From Typha latifolia (lineage: Eukaryota > Streptophyta > Magnoliopsida > Poales > Typhaceae): a DNA stretch of 64,000 nucleotides. Below the pieces are notes generated by a model that saw nothing but the letters and a program-made list of their open reading frames with translations, was not told where the DNA came from and did no database searches. This document shows positions 13,762-25,114 of this stretch, piece after piece (position 1 is the stretch's first letter; every line of letters starts with the position of its first letter). The translations under genes were made by a program, and so were the position numbers. The stretch lies in assembly GCA_019914945.1 (NCBI GenBank), contig CM034106.1:1426001-1490000 (forward strand). Reading direction: 5' to 3'.

Positions 13762-14975
13762 TCATCCTAAACGGATAATCCACTCTTTATCCTCGTTTCC
13801 TCCCCGGATAAGAATTATCGGCCTCTTATTCTTGGACGCAAAGCTATCAGCCGAATAGACGACGATGAGAAAGATGAGGAGGATAACATTAGCAACTGCA
13901 AACTTCTTCCACTCGTTCTTCAACGTAGCAACTACCCCTGCCTTGCAAGATTGGCACTCAAAACAGAGGGCGTTCTGGTCATTTGACCATGTTTTGCAAT
14001 CTCGGTTAAAAGTAGAGGAGTTAAACCCTGCAGGTTTAATCCATACTGTTGGATTCTGGTAGGTGAAGTTGCAAGCAATTGGAGGCTTGCAGCACCCGGA
14101 CTGCAATGTAATCATAAAAAGAGATGGATTAGTGTAGGATTAATCCATGAATAGGAGTAATTTTTTCTTAGTTATTCTCATCCCTAGTTTTACTACCACC
14201 TCACAGAGGTCACTAGTTAAAATCCAATATCATTCCACTAAATATCAAAAACTCTTATACAATATAAGCACTTTTAACCATCTCAATGTTATCTATTGAT
14301 AAAAATCTTTTATAAAGTTGTCTAGTTTCTTAATCTAATATATTTGTCGAGAAGAACTAACCTTTTATTTCTGAGCTAATAATCGTATGTATACTTTTCT
14401 AAAATCTCTTATTTATGTGCGAATGCGTATATCCTTCTAAATTTTAAATTTATCTTTCAAAACACTTAGATTTTTATATGGATGCCCTTAAAAAGCATTT
14501 AAATTTTGATTTATTAAGTAGAAAGACAAATACTACTCTTAATTAAGGGCCCAAAAAAATTTAAAAGAAATTAAGAGTAAATATATTAACCCAACTCGAT
14601 CACCTGAATGAGAGAGAGATGACTGCCTCTGTGACAAACCTTCCCTTCCTGCATGCAGCTCTTGATCTTCCCCCAGTTCTCGCCATCCTCGACCCTCTTC
14701 TGAAGCCAGAGGAGGAAGAGGACGAGGAGGTAGAGCCAGAGGAGGCACGAAGCACCGGCGTTAACGTAGGAGCTGCATGCGCCGACGAGGCCCGCGACGG
14801 AGACGACGAGGAGGAAGGCGCCGAGCAAGACGACGGGGCGGTGGAGGAACTTTTCGCACTCGGTGGCGGCACGGCGGCGAAGGCCGAGGGACGAGCCGGA
14901 GAAGAGGATGCCGATGGAGAGGAGGAGGAGAAGGAGGTTTAGGATGGTGAGGAGTTTATTGCTGAAGCGAGCCAT
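13762..14975 (-). CDS. Tetraspanin (TET8-like) with shortened third membrane segment, copy 1
   Basis: Exon 1 is 14975-14604 (124 codons, donor CAG|GTGATC) and exon 2 is 14100-13762 (acceptor TTGCAG). They join in phase 0 as IQ|SGCC, giving 236 residues against about 270 in plant tetraspanins. Visible are TM1 (about 8-27), TM2 (about 47-68), the large extracellular loop with the plant signatures SGCCKPP, CNFTYQNP, FNRDCKTW and CFECQSCKAG, and TM4 (VILLIFLIVVYS). TM3 is cut short: LLWLYLLVLFLL runs straight into WLQKRV, so about 35-40 residues normally completing TM3 and starting the loop are absent. The segment after KVC is also shorter than usual. Plant tetraspanins organise membrane microdomains and mark some exosomes. 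The open frame is intact; whether it folds normally is doubtful. Confidence 0.85.
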
Positions 14976-15017
14976 TTGTAATTAGTGGAGAGAAGAGAGA
15001 AGAGAGAAGAGAAAACT

Positions 15018-15030
15018 ATTATATATATAA
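15018..15030 (-). promoter_or_regulatory. TATA box of tetraspanin copy 1
   Basis: Read on the minus strand, TTTATATATATAA lies about 45-55 bases upstream of the ATG, with a CT-rich leader between. The right copy has an expanded TA-rich stretch at the same place (about 23581-23655). Confidence 0.5.
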
Positions 15031-16788
15031 ACATACCAACTACGAGGGAAGGAGGGTAAAGTCCAAGGCAATTTACTCTATTACCCCTGTTCTTCAGAAT
15101 ATTTTCCCTTTCAAAAAAATCAAATACCTAAAATACCCCTCGAGAAAAGCACGGATGCAATAATAAATGTTAATAATAATAAAATAATTTTATAAATCAC
15201 ACTTTATATTTTTACTTATTTTTGTAATTCAAACTATGTCTTTTAAAATTTTCTAATATGATTATAATTATCATTTAATACCCTGACGTTATTTTGACTA
15301 ATTATCGCGAACCAAATTACTAAAATTAAAAGTAATAGAAAAATAGAATAAGTTAATATAAATAAAACTATAAAGTTTTTTAATATAGTAATACTTTAAA
15401 TAAATATAAAATACAAATACTACTAAAAAGATTAGAAAATAAAATTAAAATTTGGGTAATATTTTATATTTTATATAAAACACAAAATACTAGTAATAGT
15501 TTGTTAATAGATGCTAATCTATCCCTAATATCTTCTATTATTTTCGTATCAAAGACAGAGGATAAGTGATCAAATCTATACAAACATACCATTAATTTAT
15601 ATGTGTCTAAGAGTAGCCTAACACTCTAAGTAAAACCATTAATTTTTATTTTTTTTAAGGGTATACATGCACACAAAAAGAACATTTTAATAATAACGCT
15701 AAAAACTTAGGGTAATTAATTAAAAACCTCAGTACAAGATTCTCTATAAATAAAATATTCCAGAGTCAATTAGGAGACTAAAAAAAGTGCTCCAAGTTGT
15801 TGAAGTTGTTGAAGGGAAAAAGATTGAGTTAATACAAACAAAGGTTACCCTTGGAAGATTAAAAAATAATGTGGTGGAAGAATATTTACTATAGTCTATA
15901 GATAATTGATAAAGTTATAGTTAATATTTTCTGATCATATGTCACACTAATTTGTTTGTTAATATTAGACCCAGAAAGTATAATCTATTAACAGGAGCAA
16001 AAGGGATAAAAGTATATGCTTGTATGCCATCTTGCAGCCCAATGAAACTGTGGGATCTTCATCCATGTTTAATGTCTAAGTTTTTATATCATTAGGCACT
16101 TGTCATTAACTTCAAACCAGAAGAAAAGAAAAGAAAATTAAATTAAAGTGATGTTGTTTGGCTTCTAGGTGTGATTTCAGAGAGTTGACTTGATTTAAAA
16201 GGCATTTTTCCACTCTCAATTAGGTTGGTTGTTAGTTAAGCTATTAATTTCCTTTCCACTAATCTAATGATATTAGAAGTCATAAGCATTTTGACTAAAT
16301 GTAATAAGAATCAAAATGATTTGAAGAGGACAAGAGAAAGAAATAAAACCCTTTATTTTTATCCTCTTTTTGTTTATCATTCACATGGATATTTAACACT
16401 AATTGACACTGATCATATAGACAAAATTAAATTAGTTTTAAATACAAAATAACTTTAAAACATTTTAAAACCTTTTTCAAGTATTATGTATTTTACCTTT
16501 TTATTTTTAAAAAAAAATCTATTTAATTAGCTGTTATTAGTGCAATGTTAAAAGTATATGAGTTAAATAATAAATATCTATAAGATAAGATATGAATTAT
16601 AATAGAAGTAAAACATAAGACGTTTTTAATGAAATTTCCAAAAGATAAAGTCCCAGAAATGATTATTTTAGTCAGAATCCATAGGCTCATAAGATTTAAG
16701 GGCATATGCCTTACTTTGGATACATAGATGGTGATTTATTTCCCAAAGCAAGGATTACTTAAAGGCTCAACCACAAAATTGGCCCTAA
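15031..16788. other. AT-rich spacer between tetraspanin and glycine-rich genes, left copy
   Basis: No gene is seen. Around 15185-15310 is the decayed counterpart of one end of the MITE present at 23841-24367 in the right copy. The segment at about 16014-16260 (ATGCCATCTTGCAGC and following) matches about 26256-26440, confirming duplication of the spacer. Confidence 0.55.
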
Positions 16789-18489
16789 TCAATTATGCCC
16801 ACCATTCGACCCAAAGTGATATCCTGAGCCATATCCACCACCAAACCCTTGTCCAGACCCAAACCCTCTACCAAAATTAGACCATGATCCAGAGTTTGAA
16901 CCTGAGAATGAACCAGATCCAGAGTTCAAACCACCTGATGTGGTGTATGATCTCCCATTTGAACTTGACCACCCACCGGTGCCTGAGCTAGATCCAGATG
17001 ATGCAGTTGAGCTTGAACCAGAGTTGGCACCAAAACCCGAGCCCATGGCGGTAGTCGATGCACCTGATTCAGCTTCTGAGCTTGATCCAGATGATGAACC
17101 CGAGTTGGAGTTAGACCATGCACCCGAGTTTGAATTTGAACCCGAATTTGTGCCATAACTCGGGCCTGTGATGGTAGTTGATGAGCCTAAGCCAGCTCCC
17201 GAGCCAGCGCCAGATGATGCCGAGTTGGATCCTGAGTTAGAGTTAGACCATGCATCGGAGTTCGAATTCGAACCTGAGTAGACACTTGAACCCGAGTGCG
17301 ATGTCGTAGTCGATGCACCTGAGCCAGATGATGCCGAGTTGAATCCTGAGTTAGAGTTAGACCATGCATTGGAGTTTGAATTTGAACCTGAGTCTGGACC
17401 TAAACTCGGGTGCGTTGTGGTAGTCGATGCACCTGAGTCGGCTTCCGAGCCTGAGCCAGATGATGCTGAGTTGGATCCTGAATTAGAGTTAGACCATGCA
17501 CCTAAGTTTGAACTTGAACCAGAGTTAGCACCAAAATCCGAGCCTCTACTGGTACTGGATGCACCTGAGCCAGCTTCTGAGCTTGAGCCGGATGATGCTA
17601 CATTGGATCCTGAATTAGAGCCGGACCATGCACCTAAGGTTGAACCAGATGAGGGATTGGCATTTGATGCACCAAAAGATCCTGGACCTAAAAGATGTGG
17701 CTCATTGTTTAGTTCATGCTAGAAGTTACTACTGTTAGGACTCAATTGAAAAAAAATTAAGTTGTTACCTAAAGTTGAGCCTGACCCACGATTGGAACCA
17801 GCACCATAAGCGCAATGTGTGTCCTCTTTATGAGTCGTAGTCGTAGAAGATCCTCCGGTGGAGCCAAACGATGCGCCCGAGTTCGAACTAGAACCGTAAC
17901 CATTGCTTGAGCCTGAACTGGATCCATAAGCCGATCGAGAACCATAATTGGACGATGAGGCTCCACCCGATCCAGCATAAGTCCCCCCACCGAAGCCTGA
18001 ACCAGAGTTCGAGCCAGAACCATAACCATAGCTTGAGCCTGAGCCTGAGCCTGAGCCTTGTGTTGAGCCATAACCATAATTTGAGCCTCCACTTGACCCA
18101 GTGTAAGATCCCCCGCCAAAACCCGAACCATAGTTTGAATCAGAACCGCCAAAATTAGATGATGCTCCCGAGCCCGAGCCATACCCCGATCCTTGACCGG
18201 AAGCAACATAAGAACCTCCTTGAGGACCAGACCAAGCACCAAAGCCTGATCCCTGGCCTGAGCTCGAGGCAAAAGCAGAACCAGAACCAGAACCATAGCC
18301 TAGCCCAACACCTGAGCCATCAAGCCCTAGTCCAACCCCCAACCTTACTCCTATCCCACCACCCAAGCCCACACCCAAGTCCTTTCTCATTGTTCTACCC
18401 TTTGCACCACCCAAACAAAGCGAAAGCACAACAAGTGCAACAACTAGTGCTCTATCGGACGCCATTGATGCCATTCCTTCTTTCTCCAA
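16789..18489 (-). CDS. Secreted glycine/serine/asparagine-rich repeat protein, intact copy
   Basis: Exon 1 is 18489-17769 and exon 2 is 17687-16789. The 81-base intron splits one glycine codon (G|GT), and the frame stays open for 539 residues. An N-terminal hydrophobic stretch (ALVVALVVLSLCLGGAKG) is a likely signal peptide. Starts at 18474 or 18465 would give a more compact signal. Exon 1 encodes Gly/Ser/Tyr-rich sequence. Exon 2 encodes about five diverged repeats of about 45 residues, each containing AWSNSNSGSNSASSG-like cores with a single Trp. The C terminus (GFGSGQGFGGGYGSGYHFG) is classic glycine-rich protein. Wall or extracellular-matrix structure is inferred from composition; no catalytic motif is present. 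The opposite strand of exon 2 is also open but is only a shadow. Third in the duplicated block; its partner at 26820-27367 is broken. Confidence 0.8.
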
Positions 18490-18515
18490 TGATGTTAATG
18501 AAGAATTAGCAAGTG

Positions 18516-18525
18516 ATTTATATAG
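18516..18525 (-). promoter_or_regulatory. TATA box of the glycine-rich gene
   Basis: On the minus strand CTATATAAAT stands about 30-50 bases before the candidate start codons. This implies a very short leader and slightly favours the downstream ATGs at 18474 or 18465. Confidence 0.5.
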
Positions 18526-19437
18526 GCATAAATGACATAGTTAAGCACTAACACGAACATGTGATGCTGAGTAAGTTCACATGACAGTGCTGTTAAAAGC
18601 TCCCAAAGGCCACGTCCGCATGCTCTCGGATTTGGCCGCACGTATGCAAAGTGATTGGATTCCATGTGGGTCTCACCTAATCTTTTGGAGATTAACATTT
18701 GGTTCCACTTAAACTAGGAGTATCTCACGTTAGATTACCTCCAGATTCGTGCTCCAAAGTTCGTCGTAGAAGTTTCTAGAATTGGTGGACCTCTAAGCGT
18801 TGGGCTGATCTTTCTTTAGATGCTATATGTTATCGTTCTACTGTAGTTTTCAAACCATCAATTAAAAACTCGGTAAAACTTCCATGCATATTATCCATTT
18901 ATCCATTCGAGTATATATGTCTATCCATCTTTACCCATAGAAATTTATCCAAATTATAAGCAATACAATAAAAATACAATAGGCTCTAATTACATTTGCG
19001 TCCATAGTTAATTATTGTTTACATGAACATATATTCAATCATATACATCTGTTTACAAGTTTACTGTGAACAGAGGTCAATTATTGTTTACATGAACTAA
19101 GAGCAGATATACAATGCTACATGACTTACTACCTACAAGACCTCTCCAGAATGAGAAAAAAGAAGCGATGCTGCTGAAGAAATCAGAAGATGAACATGAT
19201 TAAGCATTTGATTCTGCAGCAAGAACATATGGCTTGTCTCTGATTGTATCTCAACTTTGTGAACAGAGCTCTCCTATTTCGCTAAAAATAAAGTGAATTT
19301 ACACAAGATCTGCTGCATGAACTTCTTGGGCCTGCATTACTAGATTCTACTTCTAAGGCTTGAGATTCTTAGCCTCGAATCCTTTCTTGCTGAGCATTCT
19401 AGTAAGATTATCATGTAGGTCTGAAGTAACTCTTAGT
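18526..19437. other. Spacer between glycine-rich gene and RING stump, left copy
   Basis: No coding region is supported. 18530-18760 and 19040-19437 align with 27405-27625 and 27805-28228 of the right copy. The intervening segment differs between copies. Confidence 0.55.
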
Positions 19438-20543
19438 TTATGATCTGGCAGAGAATAATTCTTCTCCAGGGCAGTCTCCAGCTGCTGAATTTAATGTAGA
19501 TAGCTCACCATCATCAGAAGGCAAAGATGTTTCAGCATTAGTTACTTCATTTGATTCAGAATGAAGTCTACCAATGTTACTTGGTCCAGAAGAAGGCAAA
19601 TATGTTGCAGGATTTGTTTCACTTTTATGTAAAGCTGAATCCTACCCAAAAGTTACTTGTGTTAGTGAAGTCTTATGTATAGATTGCCATAATCAAGCAA
19701 CAGCTAGGTTCACCTGAAAGATTGCCATATAGTTTCTATCACTGTGAAGTCCTCACAATCTACATCCAATTCTTCATTCCTGAATCAAGAAAGCTTTTGA
19801 GTGTTGAAATTTTGCAGGGACTAGCTTCCATAATAAACCAGCAGAAAGAATAGAGTGAAATGCCCAGAGACATACTCAGAAACTCTTCCTTCTCAACTCT
19901 TTCACATATACACCTGTATATGTGGGTATCTTACTGAAGCAAGTTATATTGGATCTCCAAATGAACCAGGCAGAAAATAAGTTGAGGATAATTATCTCCA
20001 TAGATAGTTTACCTCATTATTATAACACAGTATTGGAGATATAGACAAGTAAATCACAGAAAAATAAGTTGAAGATTCAACTATCCATTTACACTACAAT
20101 ACGATGAAAAGCAAAGAGGACATATATAGTTGCTCAAAATAGGTAGAAGTCATTGCAATAATTGCTACGTTGTTGAGAAAGAGAAAGGTTACATGCCGGA
20201 GAAATTCTGAATCAAATAGGAATAAATTTTGTATATTCTTGTTGTAAATAACAATCAGAAAGTAAAACAATAATATTAAGCGACAAAAGGCATTATTTTC
20301 TTTCTATCACTATTAGGAAGTTCTAGGACCAGAAGCTGAAACCATTTGTTATAATAGAGAAACCATCTCTATTAAGTTCAGGAAAGTACAAACTAAGTTT
20401 ACATGGAGAAAAAAGGAAACCCTACGAGATATATACCAGCCATATCGGAGAACTGATGATGAACTTCTGTGAGAGTCTAGCTATGATCAACAAGTACAAC
20501 TTCGTCAACAGTCTGAGACTCCTGCACTCCTGCTGCATCCTTA
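19438..20543 (-). pseudogene. 3' stump of a duplicated RING E3 ligase gene
   Basis: It matches the last exons of the intact gene at 28229-30681. The final exon (stop at 19438-19440, upstream acceptor near 19640) is still readable. The exon 7 equivalent near 19720-19790 has a small deletion (GAAAG where the intact copy has GAAGAG) that shifts the frame. Exon 6 has been deleted between CTCTATTAA and AAGTTCAGG near 20370. Exon 5 survives only in part near 20440-20543 before similarity stops. The RING-coding exons 1-4 and the promoter are absent, so no E3 ligase can be made. Confidence 0.85.
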
Positions 20544-21129
20544 TTTTAATTGTATATACTTACATATAAATATAAATATTATAAAATTCTTAATAATATA
20601 TATTTAATTTGATAGTAATAAATTATATTATTATTAAAATAAGTTTTGTATGTACTAATAAGATCAAAAATATAATATTAAATAAACCAATATTCTATCA
20701 AATTAAATATTTATTCATAGATAAAACATTTACTATTAGACTTTTTTTTTATTTTTTACTATAAAATATAATAATATTTAGGATAATATTTGTATACCTA
20801 GAACTATTAAGAAGAGGGCTAATACTAGTATAAGCTATTGTAATGTTTAGATCAATACTAGTATAAGGTGTAATAATTACATTTGATGTGATATAAAATT
20901 AATATTAAAATAATGAAATTGAATTGGGAATTGGTGATGTTTTAAACCCAATGACGAAAATATTCTTAATTATATGTTAAATAGTAAATAGTATGAGGCA
21001 TTTTTACTGCGGACTTCTCCATATTGTGCAAGGTTATATAGTACACGATTATAACCCCGCACTCCGGTGTGTAGGGTATTACCATGCACTATGCAGGGTT
21101 ATAACCCCGCATTCAGGTGTTCATTGATG
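20544..21129. other. AT-rich DNA between the RING stump and the TPLATE fragment
   Basis: No gene is seen. At 21040-21115 the motif ATAACCCCGCA occurs twice, and a related AATACCCCGCACT recurs at about 21620, so this motif brackets the TPLATE fragment. It may belong to the element that carried the fragment. Confidence 0.5.
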
Positions 21130-21610
21130 CTACTTGGTGAGGGCGTTAGAGCGATCGTGGGTGAGAGTGGAGATGTTACCCCACCATAGGGAGACACAGT
21201 CGAGGAGGGACGGGGAGGCATGACAAAGGAGGACGAGATCGTCGCAGGCGAGGACAGCAGTGAGGCGAAAGGATGGGGAAGGGGAGGTCAATGCGGTGGT
21301 GAGGGTGACGTGGGAGTTGGAGAGGAGGCGAGGGAGAAGAGAATGTAGAGGGTCGCGGTGGAGACCTTAGGTTGGGGGAGGAGAGATCGGATCGAAGGCC
21401 GAAGATGAGCATGTCATAGAGGTCAAAGGTAAGGTTGAGCGAGCGAAAAAGGTTGAACGCGAGTTTCTTGTAGATGACAGAGAAGGGGGAGCCGATGATC
21501 TCATCGCAAATGGTCTTGACGATGGTGGAGATGTCGTGGCCGACGGTGGAATGCTGGAGGGCTTGGAGGAGCGCGCTTAATTGCTTGAGAGCATTGGTTA
21601 CTCCACACCG
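21130..21610 (-). pseudogene. TPLATE: Captured fragment of a TPLATE (endocytic TPLATE complex) gene
   Basis: On the minus strand, ALKQLSALLQALQHS, HDISTIVK, YKKLAFNLFRSLNLT and DLYDMLIFGLRSDL closely resemble the start of plant TPLATE. The frame then shifts and about 60 residues are lost. A second block in another frame reads VLACDDLVLLCH and LLDCVSLWWGNIS, followed by HDRSNALTK, matching a slightly later part of TPLATE. The real start codon is missing and a stop follows. TPLATE is a large HEAT-repeat/adaptin-like subunit needed for clathrin endocytosis; only about 10% of it is here. Its GC content is well above the surroundings. It sits alone between the two duplication copies, probably carried by a transposon. 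Confidence 0.8.
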
Positions 21611-21689
21611 TGCGGAATAATACCCCGCACTATGTGAGTATACGAGGCTGCCTTTGGAGATAAGAGAGAGAGGAGATAGCAACTGTAGC

Positions 21690-22165
21690 TTATATGACTA
21701 ATGTGTTGTCATCTCAAAGGGCAAATTATAATCTTAGGTATTTAATAAATAATTTTAGAAATTTTTATAGAATAAGATGAGAGAGAATATTGAAATAGTA
21801 TACTAGAATAAGATAAGATGTTGTTTAGTTACTACACTAGAATACGCCTATTCATATTCCACAAGTGAACAGAGGCTTAGTTAACATTGCAACTATATTG
21901 GCATTGCACATTTACCTTAGCATTCTATACTTAGTTATACATCATCTGTTCCATCAATTTACTTCGTATCAAATCGAAAGATATTTCAGTAACTTTTCTT
22001 TTTTACCTTCACTTTATATCACATAAAAAAAATTAATTATTACACATTTATTTCATAATAAAAGTGAACAGAAATAATTATTCCTAGAATAAAACTTAAA
22101 TTTTGGTAATAACAAATAGGAATCGATATTTCCATTTGAACCTTATTCCATATGTGAAAGAAGCT
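21690..22165. other. AT-rich spacer before the right duplication copy
   Basis: No gene, RNA or repeat was recognised here. Similarity to the left copy begins near 22166. Confidence 0.5.
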
Positions 22166-22179
22166 TAAAATTAACGCCA

Positions 22180-23558
22180 TCATCTTAAACGGATAATCCA
22201 CTCTTTATCCTCGTTTCCTCCCCGGATAAGAATTATCCGCCTCTTATTCTTGAACACAAAGCTATCAGCCGAATAGACGATGATGAGAAAGATGAGGAGG
22301 ATAACATGAGCAACTGCAAACTTCTTCCACTCGTTCTTCAAGGTAGTAACTACACCTGCCTTGCAAGATTGGCAGTCAAAACAGAGGGCATTCTGGTCAT
22401 TTGACCATGTTTTGCAATCTCGGTTAAAAGTAGAGGAGTTAAACCCTGCAGGTTTAATCCATACTGTTGGATTCCGGTAGGTGAAGTTGCAAGCAATTGG
22501 AGGCTTGCAGCATCCGGACTGCAATGTAATCATAAAAAGAGATGGATTAGCGTAGGATTAATCCTTGAATAGGAGTATTTTGAAGAAGATTATAGTAGTA
22601 GTATTCATTTTCTTAGACATTCTCATCCCCCGTTTTGCTACCGCCACGAAGGTCATGAGTTAAAATCCTGTATAAACATTTGTTCTAGAGAAATGAGAAC
22701 TTAATATCATTTCACTAAATATCAATGCCGTTAATATTTGAACTCAAAAATTTTTATACAACATGAGCCTCTTTATCGATGGACAAAAATCTTTTATAAA
22801 GTTGTCTAATCTATATGTCTTGCAATCCATTGTAGCTCATTTCTTACGAGGACGAGGACCGAGTAAGCTATTTAGTCTATTTGTCGGGAAAAAAAACTTA
22901 CATTTTATTTACTAGCTAATAATCTATCAACAATGAAAATAAAGATCAGAAAGAAACGTGTTTTTATATGTTTAATTTTCTAAAGTCTCTTGTCTATGTG
23001 TATACCCCTCTAAAGTTGATATTTAATTATCTTTTAGAACACTTGAATTTCATATGAATGGCCCCCAAAAATCCTTGTTTTGCATAGATATCAATATAAG
23101 TTAACTAACATTTAAATTTTGATCCATTAAGTAGAAAGACAAGCATTACTCTTAATTAAGGGTTAAATATATTAACCCAACTCGATCACCTGAATGAGAG
23201 AGAGATGACTGCCTCTGTGACAAACCTTCCCTTCCTGCATGCAGCTCTTGATCTTCCTCCAATTCTCGCCATCATCGACCCTCTTCTGAAGCCAGAGGAG
23301 GAAGAGGACGAGGAGGTAGAGCCAGAGGAGGCACGAAGCACCGGCGTTAACGTAGGAGCTGCATGCGCCGACGAGGCCCGCGACGGAGACGACGAGGAGG
23401 AAAACGCCGAGCAAGGCGACGGGGCGGTGGAGGAACTTTTCGCATTCGGTGGCGGCACGGCGGCGAAGGCCGAGGGAAGAGCCGGAGAAGAGGATGCCGA
23501 TGGAGAGGAGGAGGAGGAGGTTTAGGATGGTGAAGAGTTTATTGCTGAAGCGAGCCAT
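22180..23558 (-). CDS. Tetraspanin (TET8-like) with shortened third membrane segment, copy 2
   Basis: Exon 1 is 23558-23190 (123 codons) and exon 2 is 22518-22180, giving 235 residues, with the same splice sites as copy 1. Differences from copy 1 are few and mostly conservative: one Leu fewer in TM1, FDCQSCKAG instead of FECQSCKAG, RNP for QNP, and changes near the C terminus. It shares the deletion that fuses the start of TM3 to WLQKRV, so that change predates the duplication. Both frames have stayed open since, which suggests selection or a recent duplication. The extracellular-loop cysteines are kept. Confidence 0.85.
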
Positions 23559-23840
23559 TTGTAATTAGTGAAGAGAAAACTATATCTCTATACATATTTA
23601 TATAAACATACCTCTATATATATTTATATATATCTCTATATATATTTATATAAATTAAGAGGGAAGGAGGGTGGAAGTGTAATTTTGAGCTCTAAGGTCT
23701 ACATATAATAATCTAGTGGAATTTACTTTATTACTCATGTTCTTTCCAAAATAAATAAATAAATAAAATATCGCAAGTAAACTTACACAGGAGTATTATA
23801 ATAAAAATAAAATGTGAGGATGGAATAATAAATAATAGAG

Positions 23841-24367
23841 ATTTTTATGAATTACACTTTATATTTTATCTATTTTGTGATCCATACCCGGTCTTTGCAG
23901 ATTTTGTAAACAGATGCCTCATTTTCTCCTATAATTCTCATTTAACATCGTGACGTTATTTTAACTAACTAACATCGACCAAATTACTAAAATACCCTCA
24001 CTATTCTCTCTCATTTTCGATATCCCTCCACCATCTTCCTCACCTACCTCCTCTACCTTAGTCCTCACCGCCACCACTTTTCTATTTTCTCTTTTTCTCT
24101 CCTCCCATCTTCTCCTCCTTTTCTTTTTCTTCTTCTTCTCTTGGGAAGAGAAAAAGAGGATGAAAAAGACATAGATAATTTAAGTATTTATAAATTATTT
24201 TATATATTATAATAAAATATTTATTTTCTCGTACCATTTAAGTTAACACAGGGTGTTAAATTAGAATTATAGAGAAAATCGAGATGTTGAGTTATAAAAT
24301 TTTCAAAGACCGGTGGGTGGGGTGTTAATCACAAAATAGGTAAAATATATAATATAATTTATAAAAT
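23841..24367. mobile_element. MITE-like element with long terminal inverted repeats
   Basis: The left arm (from ATTTTTATGAATTACACTTT through TATTTTGTGAT to CCGGTCTTTG near 23897) is mirrored on the right (CAAAGACCGG near 24304 through ATCACAAAATA to 24367). Arms are about 60 bases and imperfect. The middle is pyrimidine-rich and includes a CTTCTTCTTC stretch. There is no coding region and the target duplication is unclear. The left duplication copy retains only a decayed relic. Confidence 0.6.
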
Positions 24368-24369
24368 AC

Positions 24370-25114
24370 CTAAATATTAATATAATAAAGTAATAATAAT
24401 AATAATAATAATAAAAAGCATAATATATGATAATTTATAATAATTTCAAGTTGGCTCCTTTTGACTATATTTGAAAAAGGAAAAAAAAAAAGCACCAATT
24501 AGTTCATAAGGAATACCCTAGGTTTTTTTTTATATCTAAAATGTCCTCCCTTCCTTTTGTCCACTTGTGTAAAACAAACAAAAGAATTGAGTCAAATAAA
24601 GAAACATCATTACAACTGAATTGGTGGTGATTTTTGTAAATATACAGAGAAAAGGAGAGTTTTTTTTTTTTTTTGTAAGGGTTATTTTTGCATGTATAAC
24701 CTTTTATTTTATTTTTTTTGCATGTAAGTATATCCCTCCATATATATTCCTCAAAACATTAATTTTTGCATACCTCTTTAAATTCTTTTTGTTTTTGTTG
24801 TATGGATAGCTCTCAGACATAACTCACTGTTAAGATTTCGTCAAGTTAATCATAAATTTTTTTAAAAAAAATTCAGTAAAAAGATATCTATGCTTAAATT
24901 AGTATATTTTTAGAGGTCGTTTAGTTGTAGAATTCGATAAGAGGGATTAAATTATCCTTAGGTTTATTGAGATTATTCATTTTATATTTTTATTTTAATC
25001 TAATATTTGATTTATAGAAGATTACATATATGAGATAATTAAATAAACAATAAAGAAAATTAATAACATCAATTACTATAATAAATTAATGTTGATTATC
25101 TCAAACTTAAATTC
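24370..25114. other. AT-rich spacer
   Basis: It contains a (TAA)n run near 24390-24413 and homopolymer T and A tracts. No gene or element was recognised. Confidence 0.5.

Larger units (their letters stand above)
13747..20543. repeat. Segmental duplication, left copy
   Basis: This block aligns in direct orientation with 22166-29291. Both begin with a shared AAAATTAAC-CCATCAT motif before the tetraspanin stop codon, and both end inside the fifth exon of the RING gene, where the left copy changes abruptly after CTGCATCCTTATTTT into unrelated AT-rich DNA. Order and strand of the three genes are the same in both. Intergenic pieces match too, for example the GGCCACGTCCGCATGCTCTC block at about 18608 and 27480. 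The left copy keeps the intact glycine-rich gene and only a stump of the RING gene. Confidence 0.9.

Noticed and set aside
14619..14942. Plus-strand acidic open frame opposite tetraspanin exon 1 (and its twin at 23205-23525)
   Set aside because: Shadow of a GC-rich, Leu-rich membrane protein exon. Both copies conserve it only because the opposite strand is conserved.
16940..17722. Plus-strand acidic open frames rich in Glu, Pro, Asp and Leu opposite the glycine-rich gene
   Set aside because: They are the antisense of a Gly/Ser/Asn repeat exon whose minus-strand frame, signal peptide and splice phase are all coherent.
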